DNA of 64,000 bases from a virus, in IMG/VR virus record IMGVR_UViG_3300021090_000723, positions 40,904-104,903 of that record. The stretch is one strand, 5' to 3'. This document shows, one piece after another, positions 1 through 7,478 of the stretch; the stretch's first letter is position 1, and each line of letters opens with the position of its first letter. Made by a program: the position numbers and the translations under genes. The notes below the pieces were generated by a model. It did not search any database, was not told the origin of the DNA, and saw nothing but the letters and a program-made list of their open reading frames with translations.

Positions 1-541
1 CATGTGCCAGATGCTGAACGCGATGCGCTTCAGCGAGGTCGAGATCTGGGACGTTCACAGTCCGGTGTCGCTTGCGCTCCTCGATCGCGTCAGGAACATC
101 CAGGCATCCCGCTTCGTCGATCGCATCGTCTACGAGGACCCGCTCAAGTATGTGCTCGTGGCGCCCGATGCTGGCGCGGTCAGCCGCGTTCGGGAGTGCG
201 CCAAGCACCGGGGCATGGCCGTGGTGCGCGCGGACAAGATCAGGGACCCGAAGACGGGCGAGATCACCGATACCGTCGTCTATTCGGACCACATCGTGCA
301 CCACAACTTCCTGATCGTGGACGACATCTGCGATGGCGGCGCTACGTTCATCGCGCTGGCAAAGAAGCTCCGCCCACTGACGGACGGCGCCGTGTTGCTC
401 TATGTGACGCACGGCATCTTCAGCAAGGGCCTGGAGGTCTTCCACGGCCTGATCGACCAGATTTACTGCCCGAACATTTGGCCGGGGGTCTCCATGTCGG
501 GGAACGCCTCGGGGATTCTGTCACCCATAGGAGACGACTGA
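1..541 (+). CDS. Ribose-phosphate pyrophosphokinase-like protein (5' partial)
   Basis: C-terminal 179 residues of a PRPP-synthetase-like phosphoribosyltransferase; the N-terminus lies beyond the window edge. The PRPP/ribose-phosphate binding loop reads LIVDDICDGGATF, matching the family pattern (hydrophobics, DD, then a small-residue turn and T). Known role of the family: ATP-dependent pyrophosphorylation of ribose-5-phosphate to PRPP. Its stop overlaps the next start (TGATG), so it is co-translated with a NAMPT-like gene. That pairing is the gene order of phage NAD+ salvage cassettes, including the NARP1 type in which the Prs homologue (Adps) acts on ADP-ribose instead. Which substrate is used here cannot be told from sequence alone. 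Confidence 0.85.
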   Translation, partial: MCQMLNAMRFSEVEIWDVHSPVSLALLDRVRNIQASRFVDRIVYEDPLKYVLVAPDAGAVSRVRECAKHRGMAVVRADKIRDPKTGEITDTVVYSDHIVHHNFLIVDDICDGGATFIALAKKLRPLTDGAVLLYVTHGIFSKGLEVFHGLIDQIYCPNIWPGVSMSGNASGILSPIGDD

Positions 542-2034
542 TGCCCTTCGACATCTTCATGCCGCACGCGACCGACTTCTATAAGACCGGCCATATCCGT
601 CAGTACCCGGAGGGCACGTCGTTCGTCTATTCGAACTGGACATGCCGCTCGGACAAGCACGCGCAGGTGCTGCCCGACTTCGACCACAAGGTGGTGTTCT
701 TCGGGCTCCAGGGCGTCTGCGACTGGATGCTGAACCAGCAGTGGCGCCGGTCGTTCTTCAACCGCCCGCTTTCCCAGGTCATCCGGCGGATCGAGAAGCG
801 CATGGACGGCGCGCTCGGCGCAGGCGCCGTCGGCCTGGGGCCGTGGACCGCGCTGCACGGGCTGGGCTATCTGCCGGTCAAGATCAAGGCCGTGCCGGAG
901 GGGAGCCGGGTGAACGTGCGCGTGCCGGTCTTCACGATCCAGAACACGCTCAACGAGTTCTACTGGGTGACGAACTACCTGGAGACCATGCTATCGGCGG
1001 AACTGTGGAAGCAGATGACCACGGCCACGACGGCCTACGAATACCGGCGCCTGCTCACGCGCTTCGCCCAGGCAACCGGTGCTGATCCAGGTTTCGTCCC
1101 CTGGCAGGGCCACGACTTCAGCATGCGGGGCTTGAGCGGGATATCCGACGCCACCCAGAGCGGCGCTGCGCACCTGACCTCGTTCCTGGGCACGGACACG
1201 ATCTCCGCGCTGGACTACGTCGAGGAATTCTACGAGGGGGACGAGACCTTCATCGGCGGGTCCGTGCCGGCTACCGAGCACTCTGTCATGTGCATGGACG
1301 GCGAGGGCAGCGAGATCGACACGTTCCGCCGCCTGATCTGCGAGCTTTACCCCAAGGGCATCGTCTCGATCGTCTCCGACACCTGGGACTTCTGGCGCGT
1401 CATCAACGAATATGCCCGTGAATTGCGGGAGGTAATCCTCAACCGGCAACCCGATGCGACCGGCAACGCCAAGGTGGTCTTCCGCCCCGACAGCGGCGAT
1501 CCGGTCAAGGTGCTGGTCGGCGATCCGTCGGAGCCTTTCGGGTCTCCGGCGTTCAAGGGTGCGGTCGAGTGCCTGTGGGATATCTTCGGCGGGACGACGA
1601 ACGCCAAGGCTTATCGCACTCTCGACAAGCATGTCGGGCTGATCTACGGGGACTCGATCAGCCTCCAGCGCGCCCAGGAAATACTCGAGGGCCTGAAGCG
1701 CAAGGGCTTCACGTCCGGCAACGTGGTCTTCGGGCTCGGGTCATATACCTATCAGTATGTTACCAGAGATACGTTCGGCACAGCCATCAAGGCGACGTTC
1801 GGCCGCGTGAAGGGGCAGGACCGCGCCATCGCCAAGAAGCCGAAGACCGACGACGGCGTGAAGTTCTCCGCGCGCGGCCTGCTGCGCGTCGAGCAGGAGC
1901 GCGGCGAATTCGTGCTGCACGAGGACCAGGCCACCGAGCAGGAGGGCCAGGGCGTGCTGGAGACGATGTTCGAGGACGGGATTCTCGTGCGCCGCGAGAA
2001 GTTCTCGGACATTCGCAAGCGCCTCTGGCCGTGA
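541..2034 (+). CDS. nadV: Nicotinamide phosphoribosyltransferase-like (NAMPT/NadV or Namat)
   Basis: 497 residues, normal length for the bacterial/phage NAMPT family. Start ATG overlaps the upstream stop. Family motifs in order: HDFSMRGLSG (HDFGxRG-type), FLGTDT, PATEHSVMC, FRPDSGDP and IYGDSI, all active-site segments that bind PRPP and nicotinamide. NAMPT makes NMN from nicotinamide plus PRPP. In NARP1 the homologue Namat joins nicotinamide to ADP-ribose pyrophosphate to give NAD+ directly. The gene is translationally coupled to the Prs-like gene, which implies one pathway that restores NAD+ during infection. No NMN adenylyltransferase is visible in the window, which fits the two-gene NARP1 arrangement. 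Confidence 0.93.
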   Translation: MPFDIFMPHATDFYKTGHIRQYPEGTSFVYSNWTCRSDKHAQVLPDFDHKVVFFGLQGVCDWMLNQQWRRSFFNRPLSQVIRRIEKRMDGALGAGAVGLGPWTALHGLGYLPVKIKAVPEGSRVNVRVPVFTIQNTLNEFYWVTNYLETMLSAELWKQMTTATTAYEYRRLLTRFAQATGADPGFVPWQGHDFSMRGLSGISDATQSGAAHLTSFLGTDTISALDYVEEFYEGDETFIGGSVPATEHSVMCMDGEGSEIDTFRRLICELYPKGIVSIVSDTWDFWRVINEYARELREVILNRQPDATGNAKVVFRPDSGDPVKVLVGDPSEPFGSPAFKGAVECLWDIFGGTTNAKAYRTLDKHVGLIYGDSISLQRAQEILEGLKRKGFTSGNVVFGLGSYTYQYVTRDTFGTAIKATFGRVKGQDRAIAKKPKTDDGVKFSARGLLRVEQERGEFVLHEDQATEQEGQGVLETMFEDGILVRREKFSDIRKRLWP

Positions 2035-2156
2035 ACTGGAATTCCTACTGGGTCCCATCACCATTGCGTCCGCTGTTCGTGCGGTTTAGGCGCTGGTGGT
2101 GGGCCCGCAAGCCGCGGAACGCCCACTATCGCGCGATGAGAAAGAAGCTTCGATGA
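2031..2156 (+). CDS. Small basic hypothetical protein
   Basis: 41 residues starting at a GTG that overlaps the preceding stop (GTGA) and ending in TGA that overlaps the next ATG. It fills the gap between two real genes exactly, which is the main reason to call it. It is rich in Arg and Trp (FRRWWWARKPR), so it may bind nucleic acid or membrane. No family is recognised. Confidence 0.5.
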   Translation: MNWNSYWVPSPLRPLFVRFRRWWWARKPRNAHYRAMRKKLR

Positions 2157-4018
2157 CCCTACCGATCCCAGACGCAGCGCTCGCCCGGCACATCGCGGTC
2201 GTGGGCGAAACCGGAAGCGGCAAGACGCACGACACCAAGGCGGTGATCGAGTATGTCGTGGCGCAGGGCCACCGGGTGTGCGTGCTCGACACGATCAAGT
2301 CCGACTGGTGGGGCATCACGTCGAGCGCCAGCGGGAAGAAGCCCGGCTTGCCGTTCACGATCCTGGGCGGTCCGCGCGGGCACGTGCCCCTTCTGGCGAA
2401 CTCCGGCAAGGCCATCGGCCAGCTGGTCGGCGAGGGCAAGCTCCGGCTCTCGATCATCGATATGGCGGACTTCGAGCCGGGCGGGCCCCAGCGATTCTTC
2501 GAACACTTCGCGCAGTCGCTGTGGAAACACATCAAGGGCGTCGTCTACCTCGTGATCGAGGAAGCCCACGAGATTGCGCCGAAGGAACGGGCCGGATTCG
2601 AGAAAGAGAACATGGCCATCCACTGGGCGAAGAAGCTCGCGACCGGGAGCCGGAGCAAGGGCATCCGCCTGATTATCGCCTCGCAGCGGACCCAGGCGGT
2701 GCACAATGCGCTGCTCGGCAGCTGCAAAACGCTGATGGCGCACAGCCTATCGCTGCCGGCGGATCAGAAGCCGATCATCGACTGGCTGAAGGCGAACGTC
2801 CGCGACGGCAGGCTCCGCGACAACATCGAGCGCGACCTGGCGTTTCTGCCGACCGGCACGGCCTGGGTGTGCAGCGCCAAGGACGAGTTCTTCAAGAAGG
2901 TCCATTTCCCGAAGATCGAGACATTCGACAATACGGCCACGCCAGATTTGGATGCCGACGAAGTCGAGGTTGAGACGGCGCCGGTCGATCACGAGGAACT
3001 CAAGGCCATCATCGGCGAGGCGGTCAAGGAGGCCCTGGCGAACGACCCGAAGGCGCTCAAGGCAGAGATCGCCAAGCTGAGGATCGAGCTTGCGAAGAAA
3101 CCGGGCGTGTCCATTTCTTCGCCCTCAAATGAGGCGGCAAAAACGAACATGGCCGCACTGCGGGCCGAACTCCAGAAGGGTGTGGACGAGGGCTACGGCC
3201 ACGGCTTTGGCCGCGGCTATGCCGAGGGCCTGATGGATGGCTACAAGAACGCCGCAACCGAGATCGGCGTGGCCCACCAGGATCTGGCGCGCCGGGCATC
3301 CGATGCGGTCGCGCGCTACAAGGAGATCGAGAGGGCGCAACGATCGCGCTTCGGCCAACACAAGCGGGTTCCCGAAACCCCCGTTCCAGCACAAGCGCCG
3401 TACACAAAGCCGGCTCCGGTGATCGACGCCAAGGACGGGTTCGCCCCATCCCTCACGACGCGCCCAGATTTCCAGGAGGCGCAGCGGCAAGAGACCGCCC
3501 GGATACGTGGCCTGCTTCAGAACGGGGAGGTTCAGATCACTGGCGCGGGCCAGCGCATCCTCGATGGTCTGGCGGAGCTCGAAGCGCTTGGCGTCAGCCA
3601 GGCGCCGCGCGTGCTGGTCGCGTTCCTCGCGGGCTATTCCCACCTACAGAGCAAGGGCTTCGTCAACGCGATCGGCGCGATCCGCTCGGCGGGGATGGTC
3701 GAATATACCGGGGATGGCGCGGTCTTCCTGACCGATGCCGGCCGCGTCGCCGCCCATCCGCCGGAGGTGGCGCTCACGACGCAGGACGTCCAGAAGCGCA
3801 TCATGGATCTGCTCGGTGGCGCGTCGTCCAAGATCCTTGCGCCGCTGATCGAGGCCTACCCCGACAGCCTGCCACGCGAAGAGGTCGCGCAGCACGCCGG
3901 ATACGGGCACCTTGGGAGCAAGGGGTTCGTGAACGCGCTGGGCCGGATGAAGACGCTCGGGTTCGTGGAATACCCGCAGCAAGGCCGCGTCCGCGCGAGC
4001 GATCTGCTATTTCCATAG
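2153..4018 (+). CDS. HerA/FtsK-superfamily P-loop ATPase with duplicated C-terminal helical domain
   Basis: 621 residues; the ATG overlaps the upstream stop (ATGA). Walker A GETGSGKT lies at about residues 18-25, Walker B YLVIEEAHE at about 132-140, and an IASQRTQ sensor segment near 178, as in HerA/DUF87-type ATPases. An acidic, charged middle follows. The C-terminus carries two copies of a winged-helix-like repeat, recognisable by SKGFVNA, near residues 495 and 585. HerA-type enzymes are hexameric DNA translocases or partners of nucleases (NurA, Sir2). No nuclease gene is adjacent. It may move or process DNA during early takeover, or counter a host HerA-based defence; both are inference. 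Confidence 0.8.
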   Translation: MTLPIPDAALARHIAVVGETGSGKTHDTKAVIEYVVAQGHRVCVLDTIKSDWWGITSSASGKKPGLPFTILGGPRGHVPLLANSGKAIGQLVGEGKLRLSIIDMADFEPGGPQRFFEHFAQSLWKHIKGVVYLVIEEAHEIAPKERAGFEKENMAIHWAKKLATGSRSKGIRLIIASQRTQAVHNALLGSCKTLMAHSLSLPADQKPIIDWLKANVRDGRLRDNIERDLAFLPTGTAWVCSAKDEFFKKVHFPKIETFDNTATPDLDADEVEVETAPVDHEELKAIIGEAVKEALANDPKALKAEIAKLRIELAKKPGVSISSPSNEAAKTNMAALRAELQKGVDEGYGHGFGRGYAEGLMDGYKNAATEIGVAHQDLARRASDAVARYKEIERAQRSRFGQHKRVPETPVPAQAPYTKPAPVIDAKDGFAPSLTTRPDFQEAQRQETARIRGLLQNGEVQITGAGQRILDGLAELEALGVSQAPRVLVAFLAGYSHLQSKGFVNAIGAIRSAGMVEYTGDGAVFLTDAGRVAAHPPEVALTTQDVQKRIMDLLGGASSKILAPLIEAYPDSLPREEVAQHAGYGHLGSKGFVNALGRMKTLGFVEYPQQGRVRASDLLFP

Positions 4019-4027
4019 GAGGACCGC

Positions 4028-4345
4028 ATGGTTGTTGACCTGAAGAAGCACGCCGAGCCCCGCTGTGGGAACTGCAAGCATGCCACCCCGCGCGATGGTG
4101 GTGATCCGGAGAAGAAGGGCTATCTCTGCCGCCGCTTCCCGCCCCAGGTGCAGCTGGTCCCGCTGTGCCCGGCGGTGATCCTGCCATACGTGCTCGAGAT
4201 CGCCCCGGCGCCGGCGGCGCTGAAGGAGGCGGTCGCCGAGTTCAAGGGACTGCCGGTCTTCTACCCCCTGGTCAACTTCCCAGGCGTGGCGGGCGGCGAT
4301 GTGTGTGGAGAGCACACCCCGGCACTTATGAGGGCGATGAACTGA
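4028..4345 (+). CDS. Small Cys-rich (zinc-ribbon-like) protein
   Basis: 105 residues with a strong AGGAGG site 6 nt before the ATG. Cysteines occur as CGNC near residue 13, C near 38, and a terminal CGEH, a spacing common in small phage proteins that bind zinc. The function is unknown. The stop overlaps the next ATG (TGATG). Confidence 0.7.
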   Translation: MVVDLKKHAEPRCGNCKHATPRDGGDPEKKGYLCRRFPPQVQLVPLCPAVILPYVLEIAPAPAALKEAVAEFKGLPVFYPLVNFPGVAGGDVCGEHTPALMRAMN

Positions 4346-4623
4346 TGCCCGAGCCATGGTCGAAAGACAAACGCGCCCAGGTCGCGCGCAAGGTCACCAA
4401 GGAGGCGGCGCGCGCGGCCGGACGGCTGGGCGCGAAGGCGGTGATGATGATCGCGTTCTTCCCGGAGGGCCGGGAGCATTTCCACATCATCGAAGGTGGT
4501 GTAATGCCTGGGTCGTCGGATGCGACATCGCCTCAAGACGCCAAGCGCAAGTTCTACCTGCAAATGGCGTCGATGTGCGAAGTGCTCGACCAGAACGACG
4601 GGGAAGACGTCGCACTGAACTGA
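4345..4623 (+). CDS. Hypothetical protein, 92 aa
   Basis: ATG overlaps the stop of the Cys-rich gene, so the two are co-translated. Basic N-terminus (KDKRAQVARKVTK), a hydrophobic VMMIAFF strand, then an EHFHIIEGG segment. Soluble, no family recognised. It is the last gene but one of the rightward block. Confidence 0.65.
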   Translation: MPEPWSKDKRAQVARKVTKEAARAAGRLGAKAVMMIAFFPEGREHFHIIEGGVMPGSSDATSPQDAKRKFYLQMASMCEVLDQNDGEDVALN

Positions 4624-4677
4624 AAGGATGGTGATGGATAACACGCAGTCGCAAAGAAGGAATTCAGCGAAATGCTA

Positions 4678-4707
4678 GAGCCCCGGGGGTCCTTTTACCC
4701 GGGGCTC
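4678..4707 (+). terminator. Hairpin terminator-like, end of rightward block
   Basis: A perfect 10-bp inverted repeat (GAGCCCCGGG / CCCGGGGCTC) with a 10-nt loop that contains TTTT. No U-run follows, so it may be Rho-assisted, or serve as a processing site, since one further rightward gene follows. Confidence 0.6.
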
Positions 4708-4724
4708 ACTCACCGGAGGAACCC

Positions 4725-4967
4725 ATGCCATTTCCCAAGATTGACGACATCAAGCGCGGCGACAAGCTGATCGCCGATGGCGGCTTCACTTGCATCGATG
4801 AAGACGAAGTCCTCGAAGTCATGGAGGATGAGGGCGGCCTCTACGTGTTCTGCCGCGGCGAGGACGGGCTCCACGGGCCCGGCAATCACCACTACCTGGA
4901 AGGTCAGGTCGATGACGACGACGGCGCGTGCGTAGGCTTCAAGTTCGCCCCGAAGGTCACTGCGTAA
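4725..4967 (+). CDS. Acidic hypothetical protein, 80 aa
   Basis: GGAGGA lies 7 nt before the ATG. The protein is strongly acidic (DEDEVLEVMEDEG) with a short predicted beta pattern and no recognised domain. Its 3' end overlaps the leftward membrane gene by 11 bp (tail to tail), which marks the convergence of the two transcription directions. Confidence 0.65.
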   Translation: MPFPKIDDIKRGDKLIADGGFTCIDEDEVLEVMEDEGGLYVFCRGEDGLHGPGNHHYLEGQVDDDDGACVGFKFAPKVTA

Positions 4968-5370
4968 CCAGGTGCAGCCAGAAGCCAGTGCTACCGATCA
5001 CGGCGATCGCCACAAGGTAGGCCGCCGAGTTGAGCGCCACGCGCCGCACCGGCACATCGAACCGGAAGGCGGCCCAAGCAGTCAACGCGAGATAGTGGGC
5101 CACCGTGATAACCACGATCCCGATGAACACGGTGCTGATCGAGCCATGGAACTCGCCTGGCATCGCGATCATGATGTAGCCGCTGTTGATGTTCGTGAAC
5201 CCCGCGCCCAGCGCGAAGAGCCAGACGGCGGCGCCCAGGCGGTCCTCCGTCCCTCGGCCATGGAGGAATTCATAGATCCGCGCTGAAAAGCCGTAGACCA
5301 CGCCCAAGGTCAGCGCCATCAAGACGCACCTTAAGCCGAACAGGGCCACCAGCATGCTAGTTGTCACCAT
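4957..5370 (-). CDS. Membrane protein with about four TM segments
   Basis: 137 residues with hydrophobic stretches near 5-27, 46-64, 78-98 and 110-132. It is the last gene of the leftward lysis operon. A holin/antiholin role is possible from position, but the size and number of TMs are not diagnostic. Its start overlaps the end of the upstream 60-aa gene by 14 bp. Confidence 0.65.
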   Translation of the reverse strand: MVTTSMLVALFGLRCVLMALTLGVVYGFSARIYEFLHGRGTEDRLGAAVWLFALGAGFTNINSGYIMIAMPGEFHGSISTVFIGIVVITVAHYLALTAWAAFRFDVPVRRVALNSAAYLVAIAVIGSTGFWLHLVTQ

Positions 5371-5539
5371 TGCCGCCTAAGGCCTCCCTGAGCATCTTCC
5401 GTTCGCGGATGCGCCGGATGTCTTCTACGAGCTCATCCTTCTGCCGCTCGACGGAGTGCACGATGCGATCGAGGGATTGCTCCTTCTGGGCCTCCTGGGC
5501 CAACTCCCCCGCGGTCTTCCGTTTGAAGATGCTGAACAT
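5357..5539 (-). CDS. Small coiled-coil hypothetical protein, 60 aa
   Basis: Reads MFSIFKRKTAGELAQ and is then nearly all charged helix (many E, K, R), suggesting a coiled coil attached to a short amphipathic N-terminus. It begins 5 nt after the stop of the preceding TM gene, so it belongs to the lysis operon. Function unknown. Confidence 0.6.
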   Translation of the reverse strand: MFSIFKRKTAGELAQEAQKEQSLDRIVHSVERQKDELVEDIRRIRERKMLREALGGNGDN

Positions 5540-5544
5540 CGATC

Positions 5545-5748
5545 TCAGCCTTTCACTGCGGCTCTGAGTTCCGCGAGAACCTGAGCCGTTGACGACCCCA
5601 AAGAGATAACCTGATCGGTCAGCTTTTCGATCCGAGCGTCCTTCTGCTCGATGACCCTCTGCTGGGTCCGGATGATCCACCACGCGAGCACTGCCGCTGG
5701 CGCGAACGCGCCGAGAGACGGCAGGATCGTTTGAAAAATTTGGTCCAT
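5545..5748 (-). CDS. Single-TM, coiled-coil protein (holin/antiholin candidate)
   Basis: 67 residues: an N-terminal TM (LGAFAPAAVLAWWII), then a charged helix with an EQKDARIEKLTDQV heptad-like pattern. It lies 3 nt downstream of the o-spanin gene. Size and topology suit a pinholin-like or accessory lysis protein, but no family is recognised. Confidence 0.6.
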   Translation of the reverse strand: MDQIFQTILPSLGAFAPAAVLAWWIIRTQQRVIEQKDARIEKLTDQVISLGSSTAQVLAELRAAVKG

Positions 5749-5751
5749 TAC

Positions 5752-6060
5752 TCACTCCCTCGAACACGCCTGGATCTGGATTTCGTCGAGGGCAAGCCAC
5801 GTCCGGTAAATCCCCCGCGCGGCCCTGTAGATTTTTCCAAGCGTTTCGAAGTCGCCATCGGGCACTGCGGCGAGGTCTTCGTCATCGTCAGGCAAGTCTT
5901 GAGTGCGCGGCGGCCGGCGGTCGGGGCAGACCCGCTGCTCGACGCGGGGGACCTCCACGCGGATGACCTCCGCGGGCGGGCGTTCGGGCGTCGGCGGGGT
6001 TTGGCAGGCCGCTGATGCAAAAACGGCCGCAATTATGCAGAACCTATGCAAATTATTCAC
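5752..6060 (-). CDS. o-spanin (Rz1-like outer-membrane lipoprotein)
   Basis: 102 residues from a GTG that overlaps the i-spanin stop (GTGA). The short signal peptide ends in lipobox ASAAC, with the lipidated Cys near residue 19. A Pro-rich stretch (TPPTPERPPAE) follows, which is classic for Rz1. Known role: the lipoprotein contacts the i-spanin across the periplasm and fuses the inner and outer membranes at lysis. An upstream in-frame ATG at 6099 would overlap the i-spanin by 42 bp and place 13 residues before the signal peptide, so the GTG is preferred. Confidence 0.8.
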   Translation of the reverse strand: MNNLHRFCIIAAVFASAACQTPPTPERPPAEVIRVEVPRVEQRVCPDRRPPRTQDLPDDDEDLAAVPDGDFETLGKIYRAARGIYRTWLALDEIQIQACSRE

Positions 6061-6500
6061 GGCAAGGCCCCCCGGAGATACTTCTCGCCCGCGGAACATG
6101 AAGCGAGCGTGCCTGGGGTGGTCACCGTCGGGCGGGCCAGGATCAGGGCGGAGTTATCGAGCGCACCCTTGGCCTGCTTGGCCGTGGCCGCCATGCTCTT
6201 CTGAAGCCCCTCGTCCCTGGCCTTATCGCCGTCCTCGCGGTCCTTGGCGTTCTTGTCGACGTCGGCGATGGCCTCGCGCAGGCCGGTGGTGTTCGTCAGG
6301 CACTGGGTGACCTGGCGGGTGTAGCCGGTGTCCGGGTTCTCGATCCGCTCCTTGTAGCTGTCGCGATCTGCTTCAATTAACGAGATCCGCCAGGACCACA
6401 CGCCCCACTGCACGGCGTTCCCGATGAGCGCACCGAGGGCAATGATGCCGAAGAGCGGACCAGCGATTGGCCCGATGAAGAACTTCAGCAGCGCAGTCAT
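6057..6500 (-). CDS. i-spanin (Rz-like inner-membrane protein)
   Basis: 147 residues with an N-terminal TM (about 10-35) followed by a long charged helix, the topology of Rz. Its ATG overlaps the stop of the 73-aa holin candidate (ATGA), and its stop overlaps the o-spanin GTG. Two internal Cys residues could give intermolecular disulfides. The assignment rests on topology plus the adjacent lipoprotein rather than on a sequence motif. Confidence 0.7.
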   Translation of the reverse strand: MTALLKFFIGPIAGPLFGIIALGALIGNAVQWGVWSWRISLIEADRDSYKERIENPDTGYTRQVTQCLTNTTGLREAIADVDKNAKDREDGDKARDEGLQKSMAATAKQAKGALDNSALILARPTVTTPGTLASCSAGEKYLRGALP

Positions 6501-6718
6501 CCGGGGATGAGCTTCGCCACCGCAATGGCGCCCGCGAGCAGGCCGACACCGACGGCGGCGCCGACGATGGGCCCAACGGTCGCGACGGCCGTGGTCGTGA
6601 GCGCGCCGATCACAACGCCGCCCCAGAATCCGGTGAGCGGGTGCTTTTTGATGTACTGGCGGAAGAAGCCCCACTCTTCATCGAACTTCTTCTGCGCCTC
6701 ACCTGTGTTCAGCGACAT
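6497..6718 (-). CDS. Holin candidate, two TM segments
   Basis: 73 residues: a soluble amphipathic N-terminus (about 25), then two hydrophobic Gly/Ala-rich segments separated by a short turn (VVIGALTTTAVATVGP, then VGAAVGVGLLAGAIAVA). GGAGG lies 7 nt before the ATG. It sits directly between endolysin and spanins, the usual holin position. Class II-like topology is inferred. Confidence 0.65.
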   Translation of the reverse strand: MSLNTGEAQKKFDEEWGFFRQYIKKHPLTGFWGGVVIGALTTTAVATVGPIVGAAVGVGLLAGAIAVAKLIPG

Positions 6719-6720
6719 GG

Positions 6721-7266
6721 TCAGACCTCCTTGTTGGGCGAATCGCCGCCCGCGATCATGCCGGTCACGATGTGGACCGGCTTCACTTCCGTTGGCTGGA
6801 GCTTGTAGATCGGACGACGGCAGGCATGGAGCCGCGCCTTCTCCTTCGCGACGATCGTCACGGCATCGCCCTGGTTCCCGCCCAGGCAATAGAAGCGCGT
6901 CTCGTCCTCGCCGACATACAGCGCCACGTGGCCGCCGCCTTGCCGCTGGAACGTGAGCACGTCACCGAGCGATGGCTCCGGCGAGGCCACGCCGAAGGTC
7001 GCCCAGGACAGCGCGCGCAGCGGGACGGCGGGCGGGTTCTTGCCTGCGCGCTTGGCGATCAGCGCCATGAAGAGGCCGCACCACGGGACATCGTCGCCCG
7101 TGTAGCCGGCGTGATCGAGCCCGGTCTCTTTCGCCCACGCCATGATGGTCGGGTTGTTGCCCGGGCCAGGCGTCTCCAGGGTTCCGTAGAGCTTGACGGC
7201 ATGGACGACCATCAAGGGGCCGGTCAGGGCTGCGAGCCACGCGAATTGGGATGGCAGGGTGCTCAA
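6721..7266 (-). CDS. Endolysin, CHAP/NlpC-P60-like (TIGR02594 type)
   Basis: 181 residues from a TTG with GAGG 10 nt upstream; an internal ATG at codon 19 is the alternative start. Catalytic Cys lies in DVPWCGLFM (C63) and His in GGHVALYVG (H113), the two-residue core of papain-like amidase/endopeptidases of the TIGR02594 group. The role is peptidoglycan cleavage at lysis. There is no signal peptide, so it needs a holin for release. It heads the lysis operon downstream of the giant gene. Confidence 0.82.
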   Translation of the reverse strand: MSTLPSQFAWLAALTGPLMVVHAVKLYGTLETPGPGNNPTIMAWAKETGLDHAGYTGDDVPWCGLFMALIAKRAGKNPPAVPLRALSWATFGVASPEPSLGDVLTFQRQGGGHVALYVGEDETRFYCLGGNQGDAVTIVAKEKARLHACRRPIYKLQPTEVKPVHIVTGMIAGGDSPNKEV

Positions 7267-7382
7267 GGCGGCTTTTCCTCACAGGTTTTGAGGGAAGCCG
7301 ACGGACGAGCGCCGACGCGAACAATGACAACTTATCAGGCCCATGGGACCGTTGGTAGAGGGCGGCGTGATTCGCACCAGGG

Positions 7383-7478
7383 ATGGCGATGCGCCTGTAC
7401 GATTATTGCGTGTGGCTCGTGTTCGGGGGACCGCTTCTTCTCGCGATCCTGGTCGGCCTCATCAAGGTCTTCGCCTAG
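7383..7478 (+). CDS. Possible 31-aa TM microprotein on the opposite strand
   Basis: ATG to TAG encoding a short charged start and one hydrophobic segment (VWLVFGGPLLLAILVGL). It lies in the only gap between the endolysin and the giant gene and overlaps the latter's 3' end by 17 bp. The Shine-Dalgarno is poor (AGGG immediately before the ATG). It is listed because the gap is otherwise empty and the product looks like a membrane peptide; it may be chance. Confidence 0.25.
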   Translation: MAMRLYDYCVWLVFGGPLLLAILVGLIKVFA

